Positions 11,031 through 24,400 of a stretch of DNA of 64,000 nt are shown piece by piece. Both the position numbers and the translations under genes were made by a program. Origin of the DNA: Gorsachius magnificus (Eukaryota > Chordata > Aves > Pelecaniformes > Ardeidae); NCBI GenBank assembly GCA_034008185.1, contig CM067081.1:25294806-25358805 (forward strand), written 5' to 3'. The first letter of the stretch is position 1, and every line of letters starts with the position of its first letter. A model generated the notes under the pieces. That model did not search any database and was not told the origin of the DNA. It was given only the letters and a program-made list of their open reading frames with translations.

Positions 11031-14000
11031 GTTCCTGCTCCTTTGCCCATGTCCTCACGATCATATGGCTCTAGGACTATTCATTTCAGCTCGATGGTCC
11101 AGACTGAAAACTTTTTGGATGTTTTCGTGCATTGGATGATGGAGCTGAACTGCCTCACTCTCTGGCTGCGGAAGCATCGCATCCCGCAAAGGGAAGGGAC
11201 AGGATAGCCCGGCCAGGGAAAGGAGGAGCAGTAACACTTGCAATCAAGAGATTTGTCTCATCAAACCCATGACCCTACCAGGCTGTCGTGGGGGAAGTGT
11301 TCCTGCAGGGATTTGCTGCAAAGTGACCCCTACGCTTCAAAACCAAACCTGCTGGCTTTTACTTTGCAGCAGTCCTGCAGATAAATGCTTAAACTGACGT
11401 CGGCTTTTGTTGTCTTGTTCTGCCCTTGTAGGGCATCTGGCATGTGGGAGTCCTGGTCTAGGGAGAACTTCTAGGCACTGAAATAATGCTGTTTTCACCA
11501 ATCTCAGCATTTTTTAATTTGGGATTGCTTGCTTAACCTCTGGAACAAATACTGATGTGCTGCCAATGCTGCAATAAGGAGCTCTCACAACAACTTGAGA
11601 TTAACCCTGTGTTTTCACTGTCCCATTGGAATAAAAACACCCTTTCACAACATGAATACAGAAGCATGGTCGTCTGGCTAACAGATGAAGTTGCACATGG
11701 CCAGTAAGGCTTAGTTTACTCTCAAATCTAAAGGGACCGAAATGACCGGATTAGCTCTCCATTTTTTTTTTTCTACAATTTAAGAAGCTTTCAGTAGGAA
11801 TGCCTCAGGTTGGTTTTTTTTTTTCCCCCCCTGACATTTGATGAAATCAAATCCGTTTCAACATTTGTAGTGGTTCACTTGAGCAGCTTTACAGCCACTC
11901 CAGGACATCGTTCTTGGCAAGTCTGCTTTCATCAGCAACCAGAAAAGAATGATTTTGTGGTGAGGAAAGATGACCTTACCCCTCAAAATCAGCAACATCA
12001 TCAACCAGAAAAACTCACCTGCCTTTTACAGTGCTTACACATCCAGACCTCACAGGACCACTAGAATATCTGCGTGGGCTCTGGCCACGGGTCTGTGTTG
12101 CCCGGTATCCTGTGCCTGACAGTGAGCATGAGTCAACTGAAACCCCTAAGAGATGCTTTTTGCTTTTCACATACTTTACTTTTTAAACTTTTCTTTTTTT
12201 TTTAACATCCTAACATTTTTATAAGCTTAAAACCAGCCTCTTATCTGAAGGCATGCTTGCACTTGGTGCGGTCCCCCCCGCTATCAGGGCTGACTGCCAC
12301 CCATGCAGGTCCACGTCCTCCCCCTCGCGTCCGCGGCAGCACAGCACCCTCCGCTCCCTGGCCCCAGCTTCAGCACAGAGCTGGACCTCACACGAGCTTT
12401 ATCTAAACTTGCCAGCCCAGCAGAAAACTATCCCTTTGTCTCCTGCGGGGTTAGCAAGTTAAATTATAGCCTTTATGTCAGGCAGCGAGTGCTGGAGCTG
12501 GTAATCGGAGCAGGGCTGAGAGGAAGGCACTTCCTGCTTTCAGCAGCAGTGAGCCATCGCTAAACCCATCCGACCTCTGGTGTCTCATCCTCTCCCTCCA
12601 ACAGACATCAGGACTTCCCCTGACTCATTTCAGATGTTGAACTAAAAAACAAAACAAAAAGCCCACAATCTCCCCCCCCCTCCCCCCCCGACTAACTTCC
12701 CTCCTCCTCCCAATACAAAGCCCTGACCAGTTTAGCGTTCCCAGGTCAAAGGCTTTGCTGAGCACCGAAGCTGCTGCAAGGAGGATGGGACCATGCAGCC
12801 AGGACCAGGGCAATCAGCCTTCACCTGGGCTTCATCTGCCAGCAAGGACCTCCAACTTAACCACCCCACCTCAGCACAGATCTTCATGACCAAGTCCTTC
12901 CGCGCAGTGCATGCAATGGTTTGTTTTGTTTTGTTTTTTTTTAAAACGAAACACCGACTGGGAGTCTTCTTTCACAGCAAAGTACACATTACTTTAATTC
13001 TACATTCCCTAGAACTAACATAAGCCAGTGCGGTAGAGTATTAGACTGCCAGGTCATGTAGCAAACTGGGATTTAATGGCATTCCGTGTCAGACTGGCAG
13101 TCAGCGGCCGGCTCACAAACGCATGGGGCTGGGATCGCTTCTGCTGCGCTCGCGACGAGCAGGAAAGGAAGGCTGAAACAATTCTGGGAGTAGCGTGGCA
13201 GAGAGACAAGGGCGTAAATCTAATGGAAAAAACCAGTTTGTTGGATTCAGCAACCAGATAAAGGCATCGGCAGTAAGGCACTCTGCTAGCACGTGTCTTT
13301 CCTTTCTTGAAGTACACACACACACAAAGAGAAAAAAAAACAATAGCCAGGTTAATCACTATTTTTTCAAGGAAGAGAGCAGAGCTCTCCAAGTTTGTTT
13401 CTTTAGCATAAAATCAACAAACCCAGACATTTCTGGGTAGTAGCTTAGGTTACAAATCCACACTGAGATGGCCAGTCAGTATCATAAGCAAAAATCTTGC
13501 CTGTGGAGTGTTCACATTACAGTACTATAAAAAAGTAACTTATAAAAAGTTGTGGCTGACATGGGGCTAAGGATTTAGTGAAAATATTTTTTTATTTGCT
13601 TACCAAAGATTTTAGTATTTGATTATGTAAGAGGAAAATACCGCTACCACATGTTCTTGATTTTATTAATAATCTGTGCTGACAGCACCTTGCGAGATCA
13701 GTGCTGCCTGTACGGTGCGGCTCAGAGATTCCCCTCACCTTCCTACACCGGTGGCTGGTACAGGCTAATCAGCAAATGACCTGCAATGTCATTTTTTTGT
13801 CATCAATGATATAAAAATACTTATAATCAAATCAACCCCCATTAAAGAGGTTTCAGTTCCAACCCAAACTATTCAACTACTTTACTTCTATCATGAAGCT
13901 CCACTGTGAAAATTAAGAAACCTTCTAAAACCTCAACTTCTGCTTTTATCACTGCCCCAGCACAGTGCATGTCTGCCTCTTTGACTCGTCCTCCAGCCAT

Positions 14001-14563
14001 CGACTTGTGCTCATGTCAGGCAGAGGACACCGGGTGACGCAGACCCCTGGCCAGACTCCACGTGGATGATACTCCAGTGGTCCTGTGAGGTCTGGATGGG
14101 AGCAATTTAAGCCTCGGGATCTGGAATTTTTTTTCTGGCTCAATCTGCCCATGGTGCAAATTATTCTATTTCTATATACCTCAGTTTCCTTATTTTAAAA
14201 CTACGGATTAATGCATTTTCCACTTTGGAAAGAAAAACTGATGGAGAACGATATGAAAGTTAAGCTAGTGTTTTCCAGCTGGATCCAAAAGTCCTTCCTT
14301 CTTATCATAATCTACCTAAAAATCTCTCATAAAAAAATTGAAGAAACTTTGCCAAGTTACCAAAGGGTTCAGAAATTCACAAGACAAGCATGAACATGAT
14401 AACATACTTTCTAATACTCAGTAGCACACTTTGTCATACCAAAGGAAAACATTAATGAAAAATTAACACTTCAATATATGGAGTCCTACTGCGGCCTCCT
14501 GCTGCTGATTCTCTACTGAAAAGCAGAGCTGCCACATGTTTTCATAACTCAGTGAAATACTGT
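11031..14563. other. Intergenic, downstream of N4BP2L2
   Basis: No coding exon recognised. It includes T-tracts, two C-runs at about 12672-12690 and a short CA run at 13313. Part of the right side could belong to a longer N4BP2L2 3'UTR, because further minus-strand AATAAA hexamers occur below 14564. Confidence 0.45.
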
Positions 14564-14569
14564 TTTATT
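14564..14569 (-). terminator. N4BP2L2: Candidate polyadenylation signal for the long N4BP2L2 transcript
   Basis: AATAAA on the minus strand, about 450 bases after the long-form stop codon. The following minus-strand sequence includes a TGTGG element. Other AATAAA hexamers exist further downstream, so this is the nearest candidate and not a proven site. Confidence 0.4.
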
Positions 14570-15016
14570 GTTCAGACAGTGCTCTTCATAATTAGACCCT
14601 TAATGCAGCATTGCTCTCGATGCTGGAGAGATGAGAAAAATGGCACTGAGATGACACGACTCACTACAGATCGCTGCAGTAATTAAACTGGGAATAAAGT
14701 CCAGCTCTTAGGCATCCTACAGTACCGCTTTCATTTCACCAGGCAGGATTTAGACTTTTTTTTGGGAAAAAAAAAAAATACGGCTTTAATAATAAAATGC
14801 TGCCTTTCTCTTTTCCCAGCTCGGGATTAAAAAAAACCAACAGCCCTCATCCCTAACCTGAAGAAAAAAAGTCAAGTAAGTTGCGTTATACTAAAGGCAC
14901 CTTAAAAAGAACAAACAATGTTCTTTAAGTGTTTGGTCAAATATCATACAAGAATGAAACACATTCACAAGTGCGAGCGATTACCTTTTCCTTCACGCAG
15001 AATTTGAGATGGTCAA
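14570..15016 (-). other. N4BP2L2: Likely 3'UTR of the long N4BP2L2 transcript
   Basis: Follows directly on the stop codon at 15017-15019 and runs to the first strong AATAAA. No splice site is needed. Extent is inferred only. Confidence 0.45.
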
Positions 15017-15177
15017 TCATGACTGATGAACCACAGCATCCAGGCAGCCAGCGCTGGCACAGGTCATGACATTCTCCTCTGTCACCCCTTGAAAAAGCTC
15101 TGTTTCTGGAAGTGTTTCAGAAGAGTCTTGGTTCTCTTGGCCAATTTCATTTAGATGTTCAGGACTAATAATATCAT
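15017..15177 (-). CDS. N4BP2L2: N4BP2L2 exon 10, C-terminus of the long form
   Basis: The acceptor TTTATTTTTTAG precedes 15177. The first two bases complete an aspartate codon begun at the end of exon 9. The frame then runs 52 codons ([10 protein letters not shown]...) to TGA at 15017-15019. The peptide is acidic and polar and ends in VVHQS; I see no known domain. The exact phase fit with exon 9 and the position just before a plausible polyadenylation signal support it as the terminal exon. No long open frame marks it, so it is easily missed. Confidence 0.82.
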
Positions 15178-15402
15178 CTAAAAAATAAACAAATTTCAGA
15201 CTGCAGCCAAACCCACCTAAATTAATCTAATTATCTTATATAGTCTGTCATTTATATTAGCTCAGAATAGTGTATTTCTAGAAAAAGCTTTTTTTTTTTT
15301 TTCATCAAAATGCTCTTGATTTTGCCTCCTAAACAGCCTACAAAATCAACTACATTTTTCAGGTTTGTCTCTGACAGGGAGTGAGCGAGTGTGTGTGCAT
15401 GC

Positions 15403-15438
<36 letters not shown>

Positions 15439-18400
15439 ATAGATATTCCTACTCTTATGCTATGCTTCCTCTTAGCTCTCCTAGAGCATCCTTTTACCTT
15501 TTTTTAAAGGAGAAACTCCTCTCCGATTTCAGACATCAAGTTCTACCAGCTTCTAGGGAGCTACTATTGTGTATTTTTATCTCATATTATGCAACTTATG
15601 AAATTATACCACACTAATATGGAATTCATGATAAAAGACAACCAGCAACTTTATCCCATAACCTACCCAGGGCAGGAATTAATGGATACAGAAATCCAGA
15701 GCTTCCCACGGACCCTGATACCTCTTGCTGCTCCAGAGCCTGACCTGTTATTATGCCGGCAATCTTTAGTGACCAGTAATTTTAAGTTGAAGATGCTAAA
15801 ATTTTCAGAGAAATAAAGTCTAAAGAAAGACTTTTTCATGATAAATGTCCTTCTGATCTGGAATTGGGTAAGCTTGAGCTAAGTATTGGATTAATTGCAT
15901 ATGGGAAATTTTAAAAGGCAAAGAATTTCAGCACTTGCATCAGGAAATACAAAGTGATGATTCACAGCAACCGTAGCTCTGCCATACAATGTACACGATC
16001 AACGGAGGCACAAATTAATTTATCACAGCTTAGTGCCTTTGCATGAAGGGGAGTGTTATCACTCATTTGGGCTGAAAGCCTTCGACACACTTCAGCATGA
16101 ACTATTTTCTCTTCTGAACAAGAAACATTTTATACTGGTTTTGTATCACAGAATACACTTACCAGCCAAGGCATTTCCATTCTGAAATCCATTTGTTTTT
16201 TGTTTCTCCTAAAACAGATAATAATAGTCCAGAGAAAAAAAAGAAAGTATGTGACAAGAGATTTTCAATTTTGGGAAAGAACAAGGCTCTATTTTATAGT
16301 TACTATTTCATTGTATTTACAGGATTTTCCTCATTTCCAGTACCAGACACTACAGTGCTCCTTAAGTAAAAACAAACCTTCACAAAGCAACAGCCACAGT
16401 GGGAAGCAGCAAGTAATTTGTAAGGTAACGCTTTCTAACTAGATGGGGAGAATTAAATTGCCGTCAGTCACTCCAAATAACTTCTCTGCTACAACTCTTT
16501 GTGAAGTAGCCATGAAGAAGCTGCTGTTAGCAGGAGATGAAATTTGCTCAGATGATGGGAGAAACCGTAAGAAGGGAAACAATTAGATGATGGTAGGTTG
16601 TACTTAATGGCCATAGGCCAGCTCAGGATACAAGTATCAAGGAAAAGGTTGGGGGGTTTTATCTCCTTCAACTATTTTGTATGTATTTCTGAAGCTGATC
16701 TTTCAAAACCTGAATCCTACCATGGCCTGGAACTGGCCTGGTTATGGAAATATTCAGAAGACTACATAAAACATCCATGTCCTCACTGTGGGTATTAAAA
16801 AACAAAGCAAATTTATGAGCAACGGACATCGTCTTGCTTATGAACTTAAGGATTCCTCTTTACACCTGGAATATCGGAAAGCCTTCCAAAATCCCCTAAA
16901 ACTCGTACCTCCACAGAGGTCTTCCACAGTAAATAGATCATCTTTGAAATTTTCCAGTCAAGAGGAACTATATAATCATCTGGCAACAAGGATTCTGCAG
17001 AAGAAAATATTTTTTGCAGTTGAGTGTTCAGATCTCTCCATAGCTAAAATATATCACTGAATTACAATTTTTGCACACATTACATATATAGACTTTTAAA
17101 AAAAATCAGCAGATATTTAAATAAGCCAACAAAGTCAGGATTTAGGTTTTCTAGAATCTAAGGCCAGTGCACAGGAGGGGAGGAGAGGGAAGGAGATTTG
17201 GTTTTGGTTCCTTTCTTTAGGCAAAGGCTTTCCTACCATAGTTTCATTTCCCCTGCAGACTCCCCCAACAGTAGGCACAAACGAGAAAACCAGAAAGCTT
17301 TCAGCCCATTAATTAAACAAAATGCAACTTAAGTAACAACCTTTAAATTTTAAAATGTTTAATTATAGGAAGTTGTGCAATGTCACTAAAGAAACTACTT
17401 TCTAAATTGTTTAAAACACTGTTTAAGAAGCTGAAAAAAGATTCTTTGTAGGAAAAGTCTAAAAATATATTCTATGCTTATATGAGAATCATACAAGCAA
17501 TTCAGTCAACTAAATCTTTCATTTATAAAGAATCAAAGACATTTATTTACCAAAAATCCCCCCCCCCCAAATTTTCAATAAAAATTCACTGCAATTGCTA
17601 GTGTTGTAAAATACTACATCTCAAATCTGTACATGAATCAATAGCAGCCGGTCAATATATAACAGGCCAGAAAAAAAGACAAGAATTTTTGAAACTGTAG
17701 GAAAATTATAGTCAAATCAGGATGCGGCCAGCCTTCTGCAGACAGCATGCACAATTCTGACAGAAAAAAACCCCACCAAACAGCCATGACAAGCTGGCAG
17801 GGCTTCAGAGAGGTACTGCGGTGGGTTTGTATTTCTTAAAGGTTATTTCCACAGGACACTCATCTAAACACCAGAGAATTTCACCGTTACTGACTCAGAG
17901 AAGAACGACACTTGGTTCACTAACCTATCGAGTTTCTGAATGCCTGTTTTGTTTGGTTTTTTTCTTTTTTTTACCCCCAGCAGATCCCTTTTTTCAAGCC
18001 ATGGCCAACTCCACTCCCTCTTAGATGATGAAATTTAAGATCACACGTATGAAGACTCACCAAGTTTGGAGAAGAAGGATGCTTTCTATGTAATAATTCA
18101 GGACATAAGCAGTACTTTCCTGCTCTGTTTTAGTTCTATATGGCAAATCCTTAGGTGTGCGGTGCTAGGTTTAGATAAAGCAGCACTACAGGGCCTCTGG
18201 GGACCACACCAAATGTACTGGTACCAAGCCTAGGTAGTGCTGGCAGTGGTTTGCCATCATTGTTCTGGCAGGCAGCGTTGCCATCGACTTTTGCAATAAA
18301 AACAAAGAATCCCGAGGTCAGTTTGGGCAGATAAACAGATGTAAGCTGCTTCTCAGCTGTCATCTTAAAAGTTTCATATGAAAATACATGCTTAACTTTA

Positions 18401-21400
18401 AATTCTACTGAAACAAACAGGTGTAAAGGTCTACATGCTGAAAAAATTGTCTGTGTTTTTTAATCCCATTTGTTGGCCAGATCACAGCTACTGTTTTTCT
18501 ACAGACTAAATTTGGACCAAAGAAGTTGCAGAACTTCATGCACAGGGAACGTGGCTCTTTCAGCAGGTGCCGAATCACACAGCACCATGTCCTAGGGTGA
18601 CTTCCAAACAAACGTCTGTCGTTGTTGCTGGCTACAGCTCTGCACGGTTACATTAACTTGCAGTAAATTTGGAAATCGTGGTTGCCACACACAGCTCCTT
18701 TGAGGACTGATCATCATACTCCTAACTGCTAACTTAAAATGATTAAAGTACAAAAATGAGGCTCTGGAAGGCAAGTATACAACTGCGACGCTTTGCAAAC
18801 ATGCACTATTAAAAAGAAGGTATGCACTATCAAAAAATGCATCTTGTAATTTGATTTTCAAATTAAATTGGATTCTGGGAAAGTTTTTCAACAGCATCTA
18901 AGCCCCATAAGGGCCTATGAAAAAATTACTAAATAAAGAAAAAGGAATGCTACTATATTAACCAGGTGGAATGCAAAACCAAACACACAACCTTTATGTA
19001 AGAGCACACATTTTGTACCATATTTTCATTTAGTTTTGTAATCAATGCAGTAAAATCTTACTCATCAGTAGCATTTGGATTTAAAGTTAGTTAAGTCTTT
19101 GTTACTACAGAGACTACAAATATGAGGCCAAAACCCAACAGCACCTTTGACAGAGACTGAAGATGATTTTAGGTAAAAAATAAAATAAAATAAATAATCA
19201 CCAAAGCAGCAGCGATTCCTTTCAATAGTATAAATATTGGACTAATTGGTACCTGAAACAAACCTGAGTATTAAATAATAGGGGTTTGGTTTTTTTTTTT
19301 TTTTTTATGTTTCCTTGGTTTTTTGGGGGTGTTTTGGTGTTTTTTTGTTTGGTTGGGGTCTTGGGGAGGACTGTGGGGTTTTTTTGTTTGGTTGTTTTTT
19401 ACATAGGTGTAGTAAGAAGAGCATTACCCAGTGGAAGACCTGGTGAACCAAAGAGCTGCACAAGCTGAAAAGCAAATCCTAATGATAAGGGAAGTCCCAG
19501 AAAACTACATTTCACATTCACATCTTCATTATCTTCAAGTTGTGAGGCCTCTGCTGGCTCAGGGTCATCTGCTTCCTGCACGTTTTCCCCGCAGCTTGCC
19601 AATATACTAGAATCTTCTGGATACTCAGAAACAACTTTAACAGAAGACAAAATATCTGGTTGGCTATTTGTAACCTCTGAAGAAATTTGTTCACTCTCGC
19701 CCTCTTTTTTATCAACTACCTGTTGTTGCTTAAGAGTTCTAGCTTGCTCCTCCTTCATCATGGAAACTACACAGGCCCTGCAGGAATATTTTGGCTTATC
19801 AGAAGATTGTTCCAAATGGATATAAGAAATATCATGTAACAGAGCATCTGCATCCAGGATGGGTAAGGAATAAGTTGCCTCGATGCCACTGTAACATGTA
19901 GAATATTCCTGCAATGCACGGTTCTGCTCATGTTCCTCTCCACAGTCCTTGCTTAGACAGTTCTTTTGCTCCACTTCCAAAATGCTTTTCGGGGGAACAT
20001 CATCTTTTCTTGGGACTTCTTTCCCTCCCTCTATACTACCATCAATCTGTCTTGGTAGATCAAACTTTGGTGCCAAGTTGACAATTCTTCTGTATCTTTT
20101 TCTCTTCGATGTAATTGGTGCAGCATCATCTCTTTGAACATTTACTTCACTTGAACACTGCATGAAGGTGGCCCTGGCTTCCACAAGAGAATCAAAGTGC
20201 ACTTCACCAGCTGGTGATGCCGATAGACCATTGCTCATTATCTTACCAGCCTCCTCAGTTGCTGTTACCTGATGGTTTTCCTTCACCAATCCTTCATTTA
20301 AGTGATGGCAGTTTAGCTGTGTTGAACTGTTCGTACGAGTCTGTTTAGGTTTCCTCATTTTGGGGGGTCTTTGTTCACCTACAAATTTATCCTCAGACCA
20401 AGAAGAGAGAGGAACTTCTGTATCAAAGCCGAGCTGCAATTCCTCAGTAGGTAAATTAATTGAAAAAAAAGCCCAGGCATTAGAACTATTCTCTTCTGCT
20501 TTTAATGTGCCTTTGTCCTTTGTGTTATTATCAGGCACGTTATCATGTACGTTTGAATTGTAACACTGAGAGACATCTTTTTCTTCACCACTTAAACTTA
20601 ACAGCTTAGCTTCCATGTCAGGTTCACATGTAATTTGATGCAATCTGAGTTTGTTTTCTGTGCTTAACAGTGGTGTGTTATAATCTTCAGAGATGCCTTC
20701 TGTTTCCTGGATGGAACTTTTATCATTGCTTATTTTTAGGAAGCTGCTTCTGCAAAGATTTTCTTTGTGCCTTTGATTCATTTCCTCATCATTGGATGCA
20801 TTTTTGGTTAGGTTTTCAGTAGAAAAAGCTTTTACATCTATTGGAAGTGAACTGTCACTTTCTACAGGCAATTCATTTTTCAATGCACCATTCAACATTG
20901 CTGAGACCTCAGACACAGCAACAGGAAACCTTTCTCTGGAAACCACTGCAGCTTCTTTCAGGCTTTCATCATCACCATTAGGCTGCTCTTCACAAACCGT
21001 TACTGGATCCTCTGGACCTTCACTGAATGCACACAATGATTTGCTGTTTTCTTCTTCTGAATCATCCTCTTCGCTGTCTGATGTGTCCTGGACATCTGGA
21101 ATTGGATGACGAGCTGCTCTGCCTAACTTCTTCGTAATGTCTGCATGATTGCCTTTCATTTTTCTGTTTCTTTTTCGCTTTTTCTTCTGCTTTGCTTTTG
21201 TCAACAGGTGCCCAGAGTTGTTCTTTAAAATTGTCCCCCTGCATAAAAATAATAATAATAATTTAAAAAAGTAAAAAAACCCCTGACCAGTAATAATGTA
21301 TTCGGGGTGTTCAATTTGAAGAATAAGTACATTATGTAAATATGATGATCAAACACAGACCATCTGCTTTTTTAAATAGATAAAATCTCAAATAAGCCCT

Positions 21401-24400
21401 TCTATTGATTAAACAAATGCACATCCCACAATTCAGAACAATCCTGAATATTTTAAACCAATTTAAATAAACAGCTGCCATCTCTCTAACTTAGCTTTAC
21501 AAAAAGTATCACAAATCATTGCAAGACCAAACAGCACGTTTCTGGATGTCTTTCTAAATGATTTTTGAATAATAGATACTAAAGAGCTACCGCTATTCTG
21601 AAATTTCATTAAACATCACGCTGAGCAGGAAGGTACTAAGTGGAGGACATAGTCAGACAATTTCATCTGTTAAGATTAAATGGACTATACTTAGATAAGC
21701 TGGACTCAAATTCAAAACATACTAAGCAAAAATCTGAATAATGTAAATGTACAGTGACTACAGCAACTCTGATATTTACTGCTCAGTATATTATGTGTGG
21801 ACACATATGTATTTGGAAAAAAGTATTTTGTATTTCACTAGCAACAAAATGGTATACTACAAAAAAATTAACTCAGCCATAGGCAGTTATTTACAATTTA
21901 TTTTGTAGCTCTCTTCAGAACATCTGATTTTTTTGTCTGCATTTCTCATTGAATTTAACACATAGCAGCCCTAACAGTGACTTCTCTGAAATCTTGATGT
22001 CAGCCCATCAGCCAGCTAACCCTGAAATGAGCACATGTAAGAAAAATCTAGCCCAGAAATCTAACTTCTCCCTATGCAAATCTCCAGAGAGATACAAGAT
22101 TTTCAAAGCTAAATTTGACTGACAAATCTTCATATCAAAGATCTGCTCCTTCTCTGTAATTCTTCACTTTTCTGTAGCTCTCTCTTCGGGATGGTACTTC
22201 ACACAACACTCCAAAGCAAACAAAGCAGTAGCTAGAAGAATTACAGGGTAAACTTAGTTATTTTCTGGGTATTCATATGTAATAGAAGATGTCTTAAGAG
22301 CTGTATTCTGAAATTCTTAGAGAGAAATATAGAAGGGTGACTGTGCATGTGGAGGGAAAGCCAGAGTCACTAGCAGGCAACATGGGACCCAAAGGTCACC
22401 TATAGAAACCTATCCTTACCCTTTATTAGTTCTTGAATTTATTCACTGTTTGTCTCACATAAATTCTTTCTAATTTGAACTCTACTCTCCTAATTCTCTG
22501 AGTGTGAAGCACCTCAGCAGCCTTCTCAGCCTCTGTAGAGCCACAAAGTCACTTGACTGGAACAGGATTCAAAAGTCTTGGTGCCTTGATATTGCTGCAA
22601 CAAGCCCTATGGATCTGTGAAAAGATCTTGTTGGAAAGCACACCAAGTTTTATTGTCCTATAATGGCATCCCAGTGAGACATTCTACTAAGAAACGGGAT
22701 TTCCTTCAGATGCTGGCATTTACAACCACATGGTGCTTTCCTCTGAGTAATGAAAATGGACTTCCCCTTTCCCAAAGCAGTGTATTTTCAGTACAGCGTC
22801 TATGGTTTAAGTGCAGCTGTCTATACCGCATATGCTTGAAGTTAGCTAAGACAAATTCCACCCTGAATTCTGCTCACAATAGGTTCCCCACTCAGAAACA
22901 TGCTTCCTTTGTCCCCAAAAGAGAGACATGGGATGCCAGACAGTTTTAGTATTGAATAGCACTTCTTTGTCTATTGAATTAAATGATATAAAAGAGCAGC
23001 ATCTGCAATGCTAGTTGGAGAGATTACTTTCTTACATATAGCATAGATTTGCATAAATCAAACTAATATAGATTATGTCTTAAATCCCAACTTTCTTCTT
23101 CAGTGATGAAAATTCATGACTTGGAAATTTTTCTAGAAGAGGAAATTCTCCAAGGTTTTCAGAAGCATATAACCCCTTACCAGTGAAATAGAAAACAATG
23201 TCCCATTTTTAATTGTTTTTAACAGAGTGGGGAATAAAACGTCAGACCTGTGCACCAATTTCAAGAATTCTGTATTGTACCTAAAGGCCCTTGCAGTGCT
23301 GTAAGAGCCCTGCAGAAATGACAACTGAATCATCAATGTCAGCACTGGCACAGGAAAGGAATGGACTTCTCCAGTCCTGGTATTTTTGTAGCTACACTCT
23401 TGCTTACCACTCATTTCTCCCAAATGTGAATTTGCACTGCTGCTGCTGGAAGTGAACTTCTCTCATACTGATTCAAGCATGTTTCTGGTGCCTAACTCCT
23501 GACAACGCTTTCAGGACAAGGCTGACAGAAAACTTAGGCTAGGATGCCACACCAAAAGGTATTGTAGAACTTTGCAGAAATGAGGGGGGGGGCGGGGAAA
23601 AGTCTCACAGGTGAACACATTTATTTCCTCTCCCCACCATTGATTCTGAATCAGGAAGGAAAACCCCACTGGACAGGATTCACTTTAGAATGCAAAACCA
23701 GCAGAAATACATCCACCAAATAATGGGAGAAGAATCTGGATGGTCCAGAGAAACTAACACCTATTATTGCATTGAAGTTGTTGCACATCAAAATAATAAC
23801 AAATGCAAATGTTAGTCCAGGTTGATGATTTAGCATACCTGGTTACGACCTGCAATAGTGACATTCAACAGTTCCTAATAAATACAACAGCTATGTCATT
23901 TCTGTGCTTTGGAAACATGAAGGTTTTATAGCAGCTCATCAAAATTAGTTTTCTAAAGATTTGGATTTACTAAAGAAAGGACCAAAGCAAAAAGGAAAGC
24001 AATGAACTTACTACATGCAAAATAATAAAATTTATTATTCTTCACTTTTCCAGGCAACTTCTCTTTTCTAACTGATTTTAAGAAAACTGTCTACTAGGGT
24101 TTTTTTAGCTTTATCTTAGTTCTTTCTCTTTTATCCACCTACACGCTTTTGAGGAGTTTTCCTTACTGTAAAACCATATGGCACACAAACACTGAGAAAA
24201 TTCAAGAACCAGCATGGAGATAGACTGATCTCCTTTACAGTGGCATTTGCTAGCGAGTTTTTTTTTAAACACATATAACACACACAAAACGGAAAATATA
24301 TTTGATATTTAAATTTTGCTATGTATTATGTATTTTAAAAAAAATGGTTAGTAATATAAAGACCTGAAAAAATGTAATCATATTTTTGTTGAAATAGGAA

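Noticed and set aside
10896..11207. 103-residue plus-strand frame
   Set aside because: Its first half is the antisense strand of a CR1 tail; the rest has no recognisable content.
21062..21244. Second minus-strand frame across the start of exon 7
   Set aside because: It overlaps exon 7 in another phase. The exon 6 donor phase selects the 603-codon frame, whose basic and acidic blocks fit the family.
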